DNA of 64,000 bases from Tubiluchus corallicola (taxonomy: Eukaryota > Priapulida > Priapulimorpha > Priapulimorphida > Tubiluchidae), in assembly GCA_030141605.1 (NCBI GenBank), contig JAQGDQ010002385.1, positions 228,838-292,837 of the forward strand. The letters are read 5' to 3'. Shown here in pieces: positions 54,476 through 63,932 of the stretch (positions are counted from its first letter, which is position 1; every line of letters starts with the position of its first letter). Made by a program: the position numbers and the translations under genes. Under the pieces are notes generated by a model. It was given only the letters and a program-made list of their open reading frames with translations, did not search any database and was not told where the DNA came from.

Positions 54476-55234
54476 TTACTTGCGAAGAGCTTCCACCGCC
54501 TTCTGAAGAGCGGGATATTCTTGATAACCACGAACCACTTCACCCGCAATGATATAAGATGGTGTTCCCTGAATACCTAACATACCTGCCGATTGTATAT
54601 TATCCTGCAAAATTTCCATTATCTCCTGCGTAAAGGCCATCTCCTTAACCTTTTCACTATCAACTTCCATTGATTCCAGTAGTCCCATTAAACGCTCTTG
54701 TGTTATATCTCCACGCATCGCCATCAGCTCAGAATGAAACGCTCCATAATGATCTTGAGATACCAGCCATAACGCTGTTGAAAAACGCGAAGCTAACTCT
54801 GACTGTGGTCCTAAAATCGGCATTTCCGCAAAAATAATGCGCACATCCGGATTTTCCTCCGTAAGCTTCAGCAGCAAAAGATAGCTTTTTTTACAATAGC
54901 TGCACCGATAATCCATAAACTCTACAAAAGAAATCGCCCCTTCCGGATTGCCTATAAAAGGATAATCTCCCTCAAAATATTTATCTTCCACAACAGTATA
55001 AAGATTTTCCTGCTCTGTAATAAAATATTGATTCAAAACCTCAACAAGTTTTGCGGGATTTTCTTCAAAATAACTCTCTATCAAACGAAAAACTTCCGCC
55101 TCCTGCTCTAAGGTAAATACTTGAGCCGCGACTTGAGAACGAGATTTTAAAGAATGCGTGAACCACAGAGTAAACAATACTAATATTCCTCCAAAAATAA
55201 AGCATAGCAACACACAAACACATCTTTTTTTCAT
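54476..55234 (-). CDS. DsbA/ScsC-family periplasmic thiol oxidoreductase
   Basis: Periplasmic thioredoxin-fold protein with an N-terminal signal anchor (VLLCFIFGGILVLFTLWF) and a C-S-Y-C active site in FMDYRCSYCKKSYLLL. The region before it (FRLIESYFEENPAKLVEVLN) looks like the helical oligomerisation segment of ScsC-type proteins. A cis-proline loop (GTPSYIIAGEVVRGYQ) completes the active site. It probably oxidises or isomerises disulfides in exported proteins. 252 residues. It lies upstream of no obvious partner; the M48 protease gene follows on the same strand. Confidence 0.87.
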   Translation of the reverse strand: MKKRCVCVLLCFIFGGILVLFTLWFTHSLKSRSQVAAQVFTLEQEAEVFRLIESYFEENPAKLVEVLNQYFITEQENLYTVVEDKYFEGDYPFIGNPEGAISFVEFMDYRCSYCKKSYLLLLKLTEENPDVRIIFAEMPILGPQSELASRFSTALWLVSQDHYGAFHSELMAMRGDITQERLMGLLESMEVDSEKVKEMAFTQEIMEILQDNIQSAGMLGIQGTPSYIIAGEVVRGYQEYPALQKAVEALRK

Positions 55235-55296
55235 GACTCGTATTTCCTTTTCAGTTTAACCTGTTTAATTGAGCATAGCAGAAAGTAAAAATATCC

Positions 55297-56646
55297 CTAC
55301 CTTTTTTTTTGAGACTGAATCTGACGCGCTGCCGACTTTATATCTTCACTTTGCAACCAATATCGATCACCGTAAGAAAATAAAGATGACACTTTTTCCG
55401 CAAGACGAATCGCTGTCGCATATTCCCCTCGCAACAAAGCTTCTTCCGCTAACGCCAAATCCGCCAGCGCCAAATTGTCGTTCCGGCCATGCGCTATTGC
55501 TAGCTGGCGCCAGCCATATGATGACCAGCGATTCAAATCCAAAGCAATCGACAAATGCTCAATGGCCTCATTCAAAAACGACTTGTTTCTCGCCTCTAGC
55601 AAAGCGCGCCCTAACATTATACGAAACTCCGCCACGCGAGGCATCAAAGCAACCGAGCGACGATAGGAAGCTATCGCTTGGTCAATCTCACCAAAATCAA
55701 ATAAAATCTGTCCTTTTAACTCATGAAAAAAAGGATTTTCCGGCTCACGTGATAATAAAATATCCAGCTCGAAAAGCGCCTTTCTTAATTCACTACTACG
55801 ATACCAGGCCACCGCACGCGCGTAATAAGCCGCTGTCGTGTTATCACTCTCTGGGTAAGAGGAAAAAACATGATTTTTAGAATAAGACCAGCCCACAAGT
55901 TTTGCCTTAATACGGCGAAAACGCTCCTGAAGATCCTCTGGTATAAACTGATCCGAATAAGGCGACTTCTTTAAATGCGCTTCCACGGCCGCTATACGAT
56001 CCGCTGTCAACGGGTGAGTCTGCCCCCAAATAACGTAGCTATCAAGCCCTTGCGATTCCATTGAGCGCAGCTTCTGAAAAAACGATAACAAACCTGCGGA
56101 AGTCCAACCCGCAGAATCTAAGAACGATAAAGCTGCGCTATCCGCCTGCCCCTCAAAAGCACGACTATACGCAAAATGATGAGAATATGACGAAAAAATC
56201 CCCCCCTGTAACAATGTCGTTCCAATAACAGGATCTCCCGCAAATATTACAGCTCCCAAAGCCGCGAAAGTAGATAAAAGCTGAATTAACTGCGACTGCT
56301 GACTCTGCTGTTCACCCCGAGCAAGATGCCCGCTGCTGATATGCGCAAGTTCATGCGCAATAACACCAGCAAGCTGCTCTGGTGTATCAACCGCTAATAA
56401 AAAACCTGTATTGAAAAAAATCGTTTGACCCGCAGCAACAAATGCGTTAATAGACGAATCTGAAAGAATAAAATAACGCATAGACTCATCGCTAATCCCA
56501 GACGCTTCAAGTAAAGGAAAGGACAAATCCTGAAGATATATTTCCGTTTCAACATCAGAGACAACACGAACATTCGCCCATAAAACAGGTATGTTGAAGC
56601 TGCATAAAACAAAAAACGCCAATACTATAAAAAACCTTCTTACCAC
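55297..56646 (-). CDS. BepA-like M48 periplasmic metalloprotease with TPR repeats
   Basis: M48 peptidases of this type (BepA/YfgC) quality-control outer-membrane protein assembly. The 449-residue product starts with a signal peptide (FIVLALFFVLCSFNIPVLWA, approximately residues 5-25), the zinc site HELAHISSGH (HExxH) and the third ligand in EGQADSAAL. The C-terminal third is TPR-like, with repeats such as YYARAVAWYRSSELRKALFE and FDFGEIDQAIASYRRSV. The zinc-binding residues are intact. SD evidence is weak. The product should act in the periplasm. Confidence 0.9.
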   Translation of the reverse strand: MVRRFFIVLAFFVLCSFNIPVLWANVRVVSDVETEIYLQDLSFPLLEASGISDESMRYFILSDSSINAFVAAGQTIFFNTGFLLAVDTPEQLAGVIAHELAHISSGHLARGEQQSQQSQLIQLLSTFAALGAVIFAGDPVIGTTLLQGGIFSSYSHHFAYSRAFEGQADSAALSFLDSAGWTSAGLLSFFQKLRSMESQGLDSYVIWGQTHPLTADRIAAVEAHLKKSPYSDQFIPEDLQERFRRIKAKLVGWSYSKNHVFSSYPESDNTTAAYYARAVAWYRSSELRKALFELDILLSREPENPFFHELKGQILFDFGEIDQAIASYRRSVALMPRVAEFRIMLGRALLEARNKSFLNEAIEHLSIALDLNRWSSYGWRQLAIAHGRNDNLALADLALAEEALLRGEYATAIRLAEKVSSLFSYGDRYWLQSEDIKSAARQIQSQKKR

Positions 56647-56875
56647 AGCCCTGCGCTCACCTCATCTGTCAGAATAATTACTTTACCCTATAAACTAGCA
56701 AGATAAATCCCATTGAGCAAGAGCCGTTGCAAACTATTAGATGAACTCCACATAAAAGAAACATCTCTTACTAACAATCGACTAACAACAATTATTGTAG
56801 AAATATTATAAAATAAACTATAATCAAATCCATATACCAAAGTGAACAGTCTTTATAGAAAGGATTCCCCTTATT

Positions 56876-57751
56876 ATGAGAAGCATTTTCCTTGCTCTCG
56901 CTGCTTTCTCCATTTACTCCGCTGTCGACGCTTCAATAAAATGGATCATGACTCTCTCTGAGAATCCTCTCTCTCCCCCTGTTGTTTACTTTTTAAATAT
57001 CCTCGTTGGAACAATCGCAACAGCGACTCTCGCCTATAAAAAAGGAAAGTTCAGACTATTTATACCTAAACGCCCCTCCCTTCTTATCTTGCGAGGACTC
57101 ACCGGAGGAGGGAACGCTCTATGCGTCTTTTACGCTTTCTCGCAACTTCCCATGTCAAACGTCTATGCCATCCTCTTTACAACACCTATATTTATTACTA
57201 TTTTATCTATTCCTCTTTTAGGAGAGACTATCAGATGGAGGCGATGGACTGCTATTCTTGTCGGATTCTGCGGAGTCCTTATCATTCTCAGACCAACCGG
57301 CGACAGTTTTGTCGTTCTTCCTTCATCTATCGCTCTGCTTGCCGCTGTTCTCTCAGCCTCAACGCTCATTCTTATCAGAAAAGCATCACAGCAAAACCAC
57401 AATATTACTATTGTTTTCTATGGTAACTTCACAGGGCTTCTCTTTGCTACCTGCTTTATGCCCTTCTTTTTCGATACTATAAACATCAACCAAATTTTCT
57501 TTTTCATAATTATCGGAACATGCGCAAGCGCCGCGACTCTCCTTATAACAGAAGCTTTTGCAACTGGAAACGCTTCTTTGGTCGCCCCTTTTCAATACTC
57601 ACAAATTCTATGGGGGATATTATGGGGCTTTATTCTCTTTAAAGATCAGCCGGATTCATGGGTTCTTATCGGTGCTGTAATCGTGATCGGAAGCGGTATT
57701 TATATCATGATGCGACAGCGAAAAAATAGAGAGCAAAATAGCGAAACATAA
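56876..57751 (+). CDS. EamA/DMT-family transporter, first copy
   Basis: A 10-helix drug/metabolite transporter (291 residues). The two EamA halves are evident (SAVDASIKWIMTLSENPLSP; LLGETIRWRRWTAILVGFCG; FKDQPDSWVLIGAVIVIGSG). AAGGA lies before the ATG. The next gene is a close paralogue in the same order, with about half of the aligned residues identical by eye in the first 50. Substrates of this family are diverse; none can be named. Confidence 0.88.
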   Translation: MRSIFLALAAFSIYSAVDASIKWIMTLSENPLSPPVVYFLNILVGTIATATLAYKKGKFRLFIPKRPSLLILRGLTGGGNALCVFYAFSQLPMSNVYAILFTTPIFITILSIPLLGETIRWRRWTAILVGFCGVLIILRPTGDSFVVLPSSIALLAAVLSASTLILIRKASQQNHNITIVFYGNFTGLLFATCFMPFFFDTININQIFFFIIIGTCASAATLLITEAFATGNASLVAPFQYSQILWGILWGFILFKDQPDSWVLIGAVIVIGSGIYIMMRQRKNREQNSET

Positions 57752-57861
57752 ACAATTTTTTAAAAATATCCCATTTTCTATAAAAACTGCTATTCTTGCA
57801 TCCTTTGCTATATATCTTAGCTTTAAACACCAATAAAAGACAAAAAGATGCGCTTCCTTCC

Positions 57862-58725
57862 ATGAAAACAATTATTCTAGCACTCTCTGCGTACATAACC
57901 TATTCTATCATAGATGCCGCTCTAAAATGGATCATGACGGATTCTCCCAACCCCTTACCCCCTCTAGTGACCTATTTCTTTACAATCCTTATGGCAACGC
58001 TCTTTGTTACTCTCTTTATCTGCCATCAGAAAAAACCTCATCTTATTTTGAAACCCAAACAACCCCTCCTCCTTATCTCACGAGGCCTCATCAGCGCAAG
58101 CAGCATCATACTCGCCTATTACGCTTTCTCTCTGCTTCCTCTTGCAAATGTCTATGCTCTTCTCTTTACCATGCCTATATTCATTACACTTTTGTCTATC
58201 CCTATTCTAAAAGAAACCGTCCGCAAACAGCAATGGACTACCATTCTTATCGGTTTTTTTGGAATCATGGTCATTCTGAGACCAAGCGGTAATAATTTTA
58301 TCCTCATTCCTTCTCTTATCGCCCTGCTCGCCGCCTTTATGGACTCTTTCTCTATGACTCTCATTAAAAAAATCGCTCAAAAAGACCATCCTCTTACAAT
58401 CGTCTTTTATGCAAACATCTCCGGGACTATTCTCTCTGCTTTCTCCCTTCCCTTTCTCTTTGAAACAATAACTTTTTCACAAATCCTCTTTTTTATCCTT
58501 ATAGGCGCAGGCGCTGCCCTGGGGACAACTCTTCTGACACGTGCCTTCGCTAAAGGACCAGCCTCCTTCGTCGCTCCTTTCCAATATTCACAAATGCTAT
58601 GGGGAACAATCCTAGGATTTATTATCTTTAAAGACAGACCAGACATAGCCGTACTCGTCGGAGCCGCCATTATTATTGGAAGCGGATTTTACCTTATGAC
58701 TCAACAAAAAAAAAGAGGCGCATAA
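57862..58725 (+). CDS. EamA/DMT-family transporter, second copy
   Basis: Paralogue of the preceding gene, 287 residues, with the same segments (SIIDAALKWIMTDSPNPLPP; LKETVRKQQWTTILIGFFG; FKDRPDIAVLVGAAIIIGSG). The start at ATG 57862 is chosen over a TTG at 57796, because MKTIIL aligns with the first copy's start. The copies are 110 nt apart. Divergence is substantial, so the duplication is not recent. It converges with pgm. Confidence 0.87.
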   Translation: MKTIILALSAYITYSIIDAALKWIMTDSPNPLPPLVTYFFTILMATLFVTLFICHQKKPHLILKPKQPLLLISRGLISASSIILAYYAFSLLPLANVYALLFTMPIFITLLSIPILKETVRKQQWTTILIGFFGIMVILRPSGNNFILIPSLIALLAAFMDSFSMTLIKKIAQKDHPLTIVFYANISGTILSAFSLPFLFETITFSQILFFILIGAGAALGTTLLTRAFAKGPASFVAPFQYSQMLWGTILGFIIFKDRPDIAVLVGAAIIIGSGFYLMTQQKKRGA

Positions 58726-58792
58726 CCATACCCCTCTTTTGAAAAAAATCATCTTGCTAATCTTCTTCATGGCTTACCAACACAATAGACCA

Positions 58793-60457
58793 TTATATTA
58801 TAACATCCGCTTCTTTTTTGCCCGATCGCGCCTCAATTCCCGAAAGTGACTCCGCAACAGAGCAAAGATCCCGCAAAACAACAGAAGCTTTCTTAGTATA
58901 TTGAGCCGGATCACGCTCATGGCGCTCAAAATAAACCCGTATCGTCATGCTTCCTGTCCCTGTTCCCGATGTGCGGAAAATAATCCGCTCCGCCGTATCA
59001 AAAACAATCCGCAATCCTTGATTGAGGCTTTTAGATCCGTCAACAGGATCCTCATAACAAAAATCGTCCGCCAGAAGAACTGTTCGCCCTCCCAAAGCAC
59101 GTCCCCTCATAGAGCCGAAAGCTTGCCTTAATTCCTCAATAACCAATGCGCCAATATCTGAGTTCAGGTTTTCATAGTCACAACGCATATAAAAATGGCG
59201 GCCATATCGCTGCCAATGGCGATGAACAAAATAATCCAAGCCGGCAAAAGGAGCTCCATTATCTCGACCATGATTATGCGCTGCTAAAATATTCAACCAG
59301 AATAAAACAGCCCATAATCCATCTTTCTCCCGAACATGATCCGACCCTGTGCCAAAACTCTCCTCGCCACACAAAGAGATCATACCGGAATCCATCAAGT
59401 TGCCAAAAAATTTCCACCCAACAGGTACCTCATAACAAGCAATTCCCAAGTCACTTGCAACAGCGTCAACCGCCATGCTTGTTGGTAAAGAACGAGCAAC
59501 CCCCTTAAGGCCAGAAGAATAACCAGGAATATTCCCCGCGTTCGCCGCTAAAATTGCCAAGCTATCTCCAGGAGATACAAAAAAACCGCTCCCGACAATC
59601 ATGTTCCTATCGCCGTCACCGTCGGAAGCAGCCCCAAAATTGTAACCACCCTGCCCTCCAACAGCCTTAAGAAGCGCACGCGCGCAAACAGGATTCGGAT
59701 CCGGATGGCCTCCATGGAAATCTTCCTTTGGTATCCCATGAATCACACTTCCTAACGGCGCCCCCAGCCTCTTTTCAAAAATCTCACGAGCATACGGTCC
59801 CGTAACCGCATGCATCGAATCAAAAATCATCGAAAATTCGTCATCCTTCACTAAAGACTGAATACAATCAAAATCAAATATCGTCTCCATAAAATTCGCA
59901 TAATCCGCAACAGAATCTATAATCTCTATAGACGTTTCTCCAACATAATGCGTACCGACATCACCAAGCGGAATATCCGAAATTTCCGCAACCTTATACG
60001 ATGATATCTCTCGCGACGCCTGATAAATCGCTTCCGTAATACCCTCACGCGCTGGGCCTCCGTTGGATTCATTATATTTAACACCAAAATCACCTTCTAT
60101 ACCACCAGGATTATGGCTGGCTGAAAGAATAATTCCTCCTAATGCCTCGTGCTTTCGAATCAAATGAGAAATCGCCGGAGTCGACAACAAGCCATCCCGG
60201 CCTACTAAAATACGGCCGGCATGATTCGCCAGGGCCATCTTTAAAATAACCTGCACCGCAACAGAATTATAATAACGACCATCCCCTCCTACCACTAATG
60301 TTTTCCCTTGAAGATCCCCAATAACAGTAAATATCGACTGAATAAAATTCTCCAGATAATGAGGTTGCTGAAAGACAGGAACTTTCTTCCGTAAACCTGA
60401 CGTCCCAGGGCGCTGGTCACTAAACGCACTTGTTTTAACTGTTATAATATTAACCAT
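58793..60457 (-). CDS. pgm: alpha-D-glucose phosphate-specific phosphoglucomutase
   Basis: Pgm interconverts glucose-6-phosphate and glucose-1-phosphate. The 554-residue product belongs to the eukaryote-like (short Pgm) group, starting IITVKTSAFSDQRPGTSGLRK (split as TSAFSDQRPGTSGLRKK) with the phosphoserine motif ILSASHNPGG, the Mg2+ site ASDGDGDRNM, and CGEESFGTGSDH. AGGAGAG precedes the ATG. It is the last gene of galU-ugd-pgm, producing the glucose-1-phosphate used by GalU. Confidence 0.94.
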   Translation of the reverse strand: MVNIITVKTSAFSDQRPGTSGLRKKVPVFQQPHYLENFIQSIFTVIGDLQGKTLVVGGDGRYYNSVAVQVILKMALANHAGRILVGRDGLLSTPAISHLIRKHEALGGIILSASHNPGGIEGDFGVKYNESNGGPAREGITEAIYQASREISSYKVAEISDIPLGDVGTHYVGETSIEIIDSVADYANFMETIFDFDCIQSLVKDDEFSMIFDSMHAVTGPYAREIFEKRLGAPLGSVIHGIPKEDFHGGHPDPNPVCARALLKAVGGQGGYNFGAASDGDGDRNMIVGSGFFVSPGDSLAILAANAGNIPGYSSGLKGVARSLPTSMAVDAVASDLGIACYEVPVGWKFFGNLMDSGMISLCGEESFGTGSDHVREKDGLWAVLFWLNILAAHNHGRDNGAPFAGLDYFVHRHWQRYGRHFYMRCDYENLNSDIGALVIEELRQAFGSMRGRALGGRTVLLADDFCYEDPVDGSKSLNQGLRIVFDTAERIIFRTSGTGTGSMTIRVYFERHERDPAQYTKKASVVLRDLCSVAESLSGIEARSGKKEADVII

Positions 60458-60496
60458 GTTTGCCTCTCCTTTTTTTATCGTGCTAAAATTTATATA

Positions 60497-61825
60497 TTAT
60501 TTACCCTCGTTCTCTGGAATAAAACGCCCGATAGAAACATAATGAAAGCCTGCTCTCATCATATCATCAGGTGTATATAAATTCCGCAAATCAATAACCG
60601 TTGATCCTGACATCAATGTCCGCATCCAATCAAGATCAATATTACGAAACTGATTCCAGTCTGTAATAATAATAACCGCATCAGAATCTAAAATCGCATC
60701 CTTAACACTCTCACAATAACAAATATCGCCAGAAAGAAGAGCTTGCGCATTCTCTATACCATACGGATCAAACGCCTTGATATACCCGCCAGCAGAAGCA
60801 AGTGCCGGGATAATATCCAAAGAAGGTGAGTCTCGCATATCATCTGTTTCAGGCTTGAACGTCAACCCCAAAACAGCTAAACTTTTTCCCTCTACAGATC
60901 CTCCACATGCCTTGATAATACGAGCGGCCATCTCCTTTTTCCGACAATCGTTTACTTCTATAACAGACTCAACAATACGCATCGAATAATCAGCCTCATG
61001 AGCTGTTTTCACTAATGCAAGTGTATCCTTCGGAAAACAAGACCCGCCATAACCAGGGCCTGGATTTAAAAACGCTTTCCCAATACGCTTGTCTAAACCC
61101 ATCCCTTTAGAAACATCCTGAATATCTCCCCCAATACGTTCACATAAGTCCGCAAGCTCATTGATAAACGTGATCTTCGTCGCTAAAAAGCTATTACTCG
61201 CGTATTTGATAAGCTCGGATGTCCGACGAGACGTAAATAAAACAGGGCGCTCCGCTAAATATAATGGCTTGTAAAGGCGACCCAACAAATCCCGCGCCCG
61301 TAAACTCTCTGTGCCAACAATAACACGATCTGGATTCATAAAATCATTAACAGCCGCCCCTTCCCGTAAAAACTCTGGGTTTGAGACAACATCAAAGTCC
61401 GCATCAGGCGCCTGATTTAAAATTAAAGCCTCAACCTCATCACATGTTCCAACTGGAACCGTCGACTTCACGGCAATAACCGTATACCCTTTTAAATGCG
61501 GCGCCAGCTCTTGCGCGACCGCGTAAACCGAGCTTAAATCCGCATGACCATCCTCAACACGCGGCGGCGTTCCAACGGCTATAAAAACAATATCCGCCTC
61601 AGAAACAGCTGATGCAAGCTCTGTCATAAAAAACAAGCGTCCACCCGCCAAATTTTGCTCTATTAAATGGTTAAGACCCGCTTCATAAATCGGTGAGCGC
61701 CCCGCGCAAAGAGAGGCGATTTTCTCACGATCCTTGTCAACACATGTAACAACAACACCAAACTCCGAAAAACAAACACCCGATACCAAACCAACATACC
61801 CTGTTCCAATTACACACACTTTCAT
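60497..61825 (-). CDS. ugd: UDP-glucose 6-dehydrogenase
   Basis: Ugd oxidises UDP-glucose to UDP-glucuronate with two NAD+, for capsule, LPS or exopolysaccharide precursors. The 442-residue product starts MKVCVIGTGYVGLVSG with the NAD motif. The catalytic Cys is in NPGPGYGGSCFPKDTLAL. The chosen ATG at 61825 has GGGAAG at normal distance; the longer start at 61855 adds a non-conserved stretch. It is 42 nt after galU. Confidence 0.95.
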   Translation of the reverse strand: MKVCVIGTGYVGLVSGVCFSEFGVVVTCVDKDREKIASLCAGRSPIYEAGLNHLIEQNLAGGRLFFMTELASAVSEADIVFIAVGTPPRVEDGHADLSSVYAVAQELAPHLKGYTVIAVKSTVPVGTCDEVEALILNQAPDADFDVVSNPEFLREGAAVNDFMNPDRVIVGTESLRARDLLGRLYKPLYLAERPVLFTSRRTSELIKYASNSFLATKITFINELADLCERIGGDIQDVSKGMGLDKRIGKAFLNPGPGYGGSCFPKDTLALVKTAHEADYSMRIVESVIEVNDCRKKEMAARIIKACGGSVEGKSLAVLGLTFKPETDDMRDSPSLDIIPALASAGGYIKAFDPYGIENAQALLSGDICYCESVKDAILDSDAVIIITDWNQFRNIDLDWMRTLMSGSTVIDLRNLYTPDDMMRAGFHYVSIGRFIPENEGK

Positions 61826-61867
61826 TAATCTAGCTTCCCTTTCTGCCGCAAACAAACATCAAAAAAC

Positions 61868-62773
61868 TTATGGCTTCACCGACTCACTATAATGCGATAG
61901 CAGATTATGCGCTTTTTGTAAAATTCTATCCCTGATTTCAGGGTTGGCTAGCGCAAATGCTAAATTCGCCTCAACAAATCCAGAGCGGTTGCCACAATCA
62001 TAACGCTCTCCAGAAAAATAAAAACCATGAAGGTCTTCCTCTCCTATCATTGAAGATAGCGCATCCGTTAATTGAATCTCTCCTCCGGCCCCTGGGCGAA
62101 GATGTTCCAAAATTTTCAAAATACTCGGCTGAAGAATATAACGCCCGATAACTGCGCAGCAAGAAGGCGCATCCTCCAAAGAAGGTTTCTCAACTAACCC
62201 GCGAGCCTTGGCTAATGACTCCTTACGAAACGCAATATCCAAAATTCCATAAAGAACCGTCTGCTCTTTTGGAACTTCCATCACAGCCGCCATATTCCCA
62301 CCGACATCTTCCCAACTGTCAATCATTTGTCGTAAACATCCGGGAGATGACAAAATTAAATCATCCGGTAATAAAACAACAAAAGGCTCATCCTCTATAA
62401 AATGGCGCGCACACCAAATAGCATGCCCTAAACCCAATGGTTTCTGCTGGCGTGTAAAAAAAACATTTCCCGCTCCAGGAAGGCCTGAGGACGCATGATT
62501 CAATAGCATATCTTTTCCCCGGTTACGCAAAATATCTTCAAGTTCATAATTAATGTCAAAATGATCCTCTATTAAAACTTTACCACGACCCGTCACTAAA
62601 ACAAACTGTTCAATCCCCGCCTCTAGGCCCTCATCAATCGCATATTGAATCATCGGGCGATCAACAACCGGCAACATTTCCTTGGGCATCACACGTGTCG
62701 CAGGAAGAAAACGCGTTCCTAAACCCGCGACAGGAAGAACCGCTTTCCGTAATTTTTTTTTCTTTCCGTTCAT
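61868..62773 (-). CDS. galU: UTP--glucose-1-phosphate uridylyltransferase
   Basis: GalU makes UDP-glucose from UTP and glucose-1-phosphate. The 301-residue product has GLGTRFLPATRVMPKEMLPV and VDRPMIQYAIDEGLEAGIEQ as nucleotide-binding signatures, and VVLLPDDLILSS. AAGGGA precedes the ATG. It starts the galU-ugd-pgm operon on the minus strand, with a 273-nt divergent gap to the Hsp20 gene. Confidence 0.96.
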   Translation of the reverse strand: MNGKKKKLRKAVLPVAGLGTRFLPATRVMPKEMLPVVDRPMIQYAIDEGLEAGIEQFVLVTGRGKVLIEDHFDINYELEDILRNRGKDMLLNHASSGLPGAGNVFFTRQQKPLGLGHAIWCARHFIEDEPFVVLLPDDLILSSPGCLRQMIDSWEDVGGNMAAVMEVPKEQTVLYGILDIAFRKESLAKARGLVEKPSLEDAPSCCAVIGRYILQPSILKILEHLRPGAGGEIQLTDALSSMIGEEDLHGFYFSGERYDCGNRSGFVEANLAFALANPEIRDRILQKAHNLLSHYSESVKP

Positions 62774-62877
62774 TTTAATCCCTTGTAAATTGCACCCCTA
62801 AATTCTCGGCAATACAGCCTAAAATACTATACTCTCAAATAGTGTATAACAGTTTTATAAAATAACAATTACAAACA

Positions 62878-62906
62878 CTTGAAAATAGAAAAAAAGCTTC
62901 ATACAT
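62878..62906 (+). promoter_or_regulatory. candidate sigma-32 (RpoH) heat-shock promoter of the Hsp20 gene
   Basis: CTTGAAAA (62878-62885) is a good RpoH -35 element, and CATACAT (62900-62906) is 18 nt after CTTG, a 5/7 match to the alphaproteobacterial CYTATNT -10 pattern. It would give a leader of about 135 nt, which contains a short ATAGAA/TTCTAT hairpin (62984-62998). Confidence 0.4.
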
Positions 62907-63046
62907 CTTGCTTATGGAAAATAACACAGAAAGAAAAAGTTGCAACATCTATCTGTTACAAAAGGATTTTTCATGTTTTTATGATAGAACGTTTCTATGC
63001 GAAAATTGATAAATTAACATTGAGATTTTTTAAAGGAGAAACAGTA

Positions 63047-63508
63047 ATGAATACCGCATTAAGGCCATTTGATTTTCCACCCTTTTTTACCTCTTTTGTT
63101 GGATTCGATCCTATGGAGCAATTCTTCAGCCCAGCAATTCACTTCTCTACAAAATCTAACGCCTATCCGCCTTATAATATTGAACGCGTTGAAGATGGGA
63201 AATATATCGTAACCATAGCTCTCGCAGGATACTCAGAAGATGAAATAAAAATAACAGAGCAACATAATATTCTAACTATAAGCGGTAAACATCAGAATAA
63301 GACAGAAGATAATAATAAAAATTACATCCATAAAGGCATTGAAGATATTTCTTTCTCAAAACAATTCACCCTTGCAGAAAATGTCAAAGTAACATCCGCT
63401 TATATGGGAAAAGGCATACTTCATATCGAACTTATAGAAGAAATGCCAGAAGAATCAAAGCCAAAGGAAATTAAAATCAACCACAATAAAAACTTAAAAA
63501 AACCATAA
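63047..63508 (+). CDS. small heat-shock protein (Hsp20/alpha-crystallin)
   Basis: Small heat-shock proteins hold unfolded proteins for refolding by DnaK and ClpB. The 153-residue product begins MNTALRPFDFPPFFTSFVGF, followed by the alpha-crystallin domain (about 40-140) with SNAYPPYNIERVEDGKYIVT, LAGYSEDEIKI and MGKGILHIEL. The start at 63047 is strongly supported by AAAGGAG at 63032-63038; a longer reading from 62879 lacks family similarity. It stands alone, preceded by a likely heat-shock promoter and a long leader. Confidence 0.93.
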   Translation: MNTALRPFDFPPFFTSFVGFDPMEQFFSPAIHFSTKSNAYPPYNIERVEDGKYIVTIALAGYSEDEIKITEQHNILTISGKHQNKTEDNNKNYIHKGIEDISFSKQFTLAENVKVTSAYMGKGILHIELIEEMPEESKPKEIKINHNKNLKKP

Positions 63509-63588
63509 TAAAGCGGAAAACAATAAAGAAGCCTGATGCTATAAGCGCCTAAAGCTAACTTTTTAAAAAAGACTTTAAGAATTAAAAA

Positions 63589-63620
63589 GGGGTGCCTTAA
63601 ACACCCCCCTCTTTTGATTT
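63589..63620 (+). terminator. candidate terminator after the Hsp20 gene
   Basis: GGGGTG (63589-63594) pairs with CACCCC (63602-63607) with a 7-nt loop; CCCTCTTTTGATTTT follows, T-rich but not an uninterrupted run. A modest intrinsic terminator. Confidence 0.45.
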
Positions 63621-63860
63621 TCCTCCCTGCAGTTACTCGCCGAAAACTCGTATAATTGAGCAACCTTTTCAAGTCCTTATTACTATAATACGTCTTCCCT
63701 ACCTAGGTCAAGGAACTTTTAAAATTAAAGTAAAAAAAATTCTTTTTTGACAATTATATTTAAAATAGTCGTAAACCATAAATAAACCATAAAATAAACA
63801 TTTTTATTGATCCTACACCTTACTTTTCTTGGAAATATGCAACAAATGAAGATAATAAAT

Positions 63861-63889
63861 TGACCCGCTATACGACTTAAGATATGCTA
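63861..63889 (+). promoter_or_regulatory. sigma-70-type promoter of trcR
   Basis: TTGACC (63861-63866) and TATGCT (63884-63889) are separated by 17 nt. The predicted start is near 63896, and a GANTC site (63902-63906, GAATC) lies just downstream. Confidence 0.55.
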
Positions 63890-63932
63890 TGACTTCTTTT
63901 AGAATCCAACATTAAAACCTAAGGTAAAGAAA

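Larger units (their letters stand above)
63509..63932. other. 424-nt gap between the Hsp20 gene and trcR
   Basis: Holds a short GC-rich hairpin (63589-63607), a promoter for trcR (63861-63889) and AT-rich spacer, including a TTGACA at 63747-63752 with no good -10 at 17 nt. No gene or RNA gene was recognised in the rest. Confidence 0.5.

Noticed and set aside
55269-55880. 203-codon frame on the plus strand opposite the M48 protease gene
   Set aside because: Fully antisense to a gene with signal peptide and HExxH motif; no features of its own.
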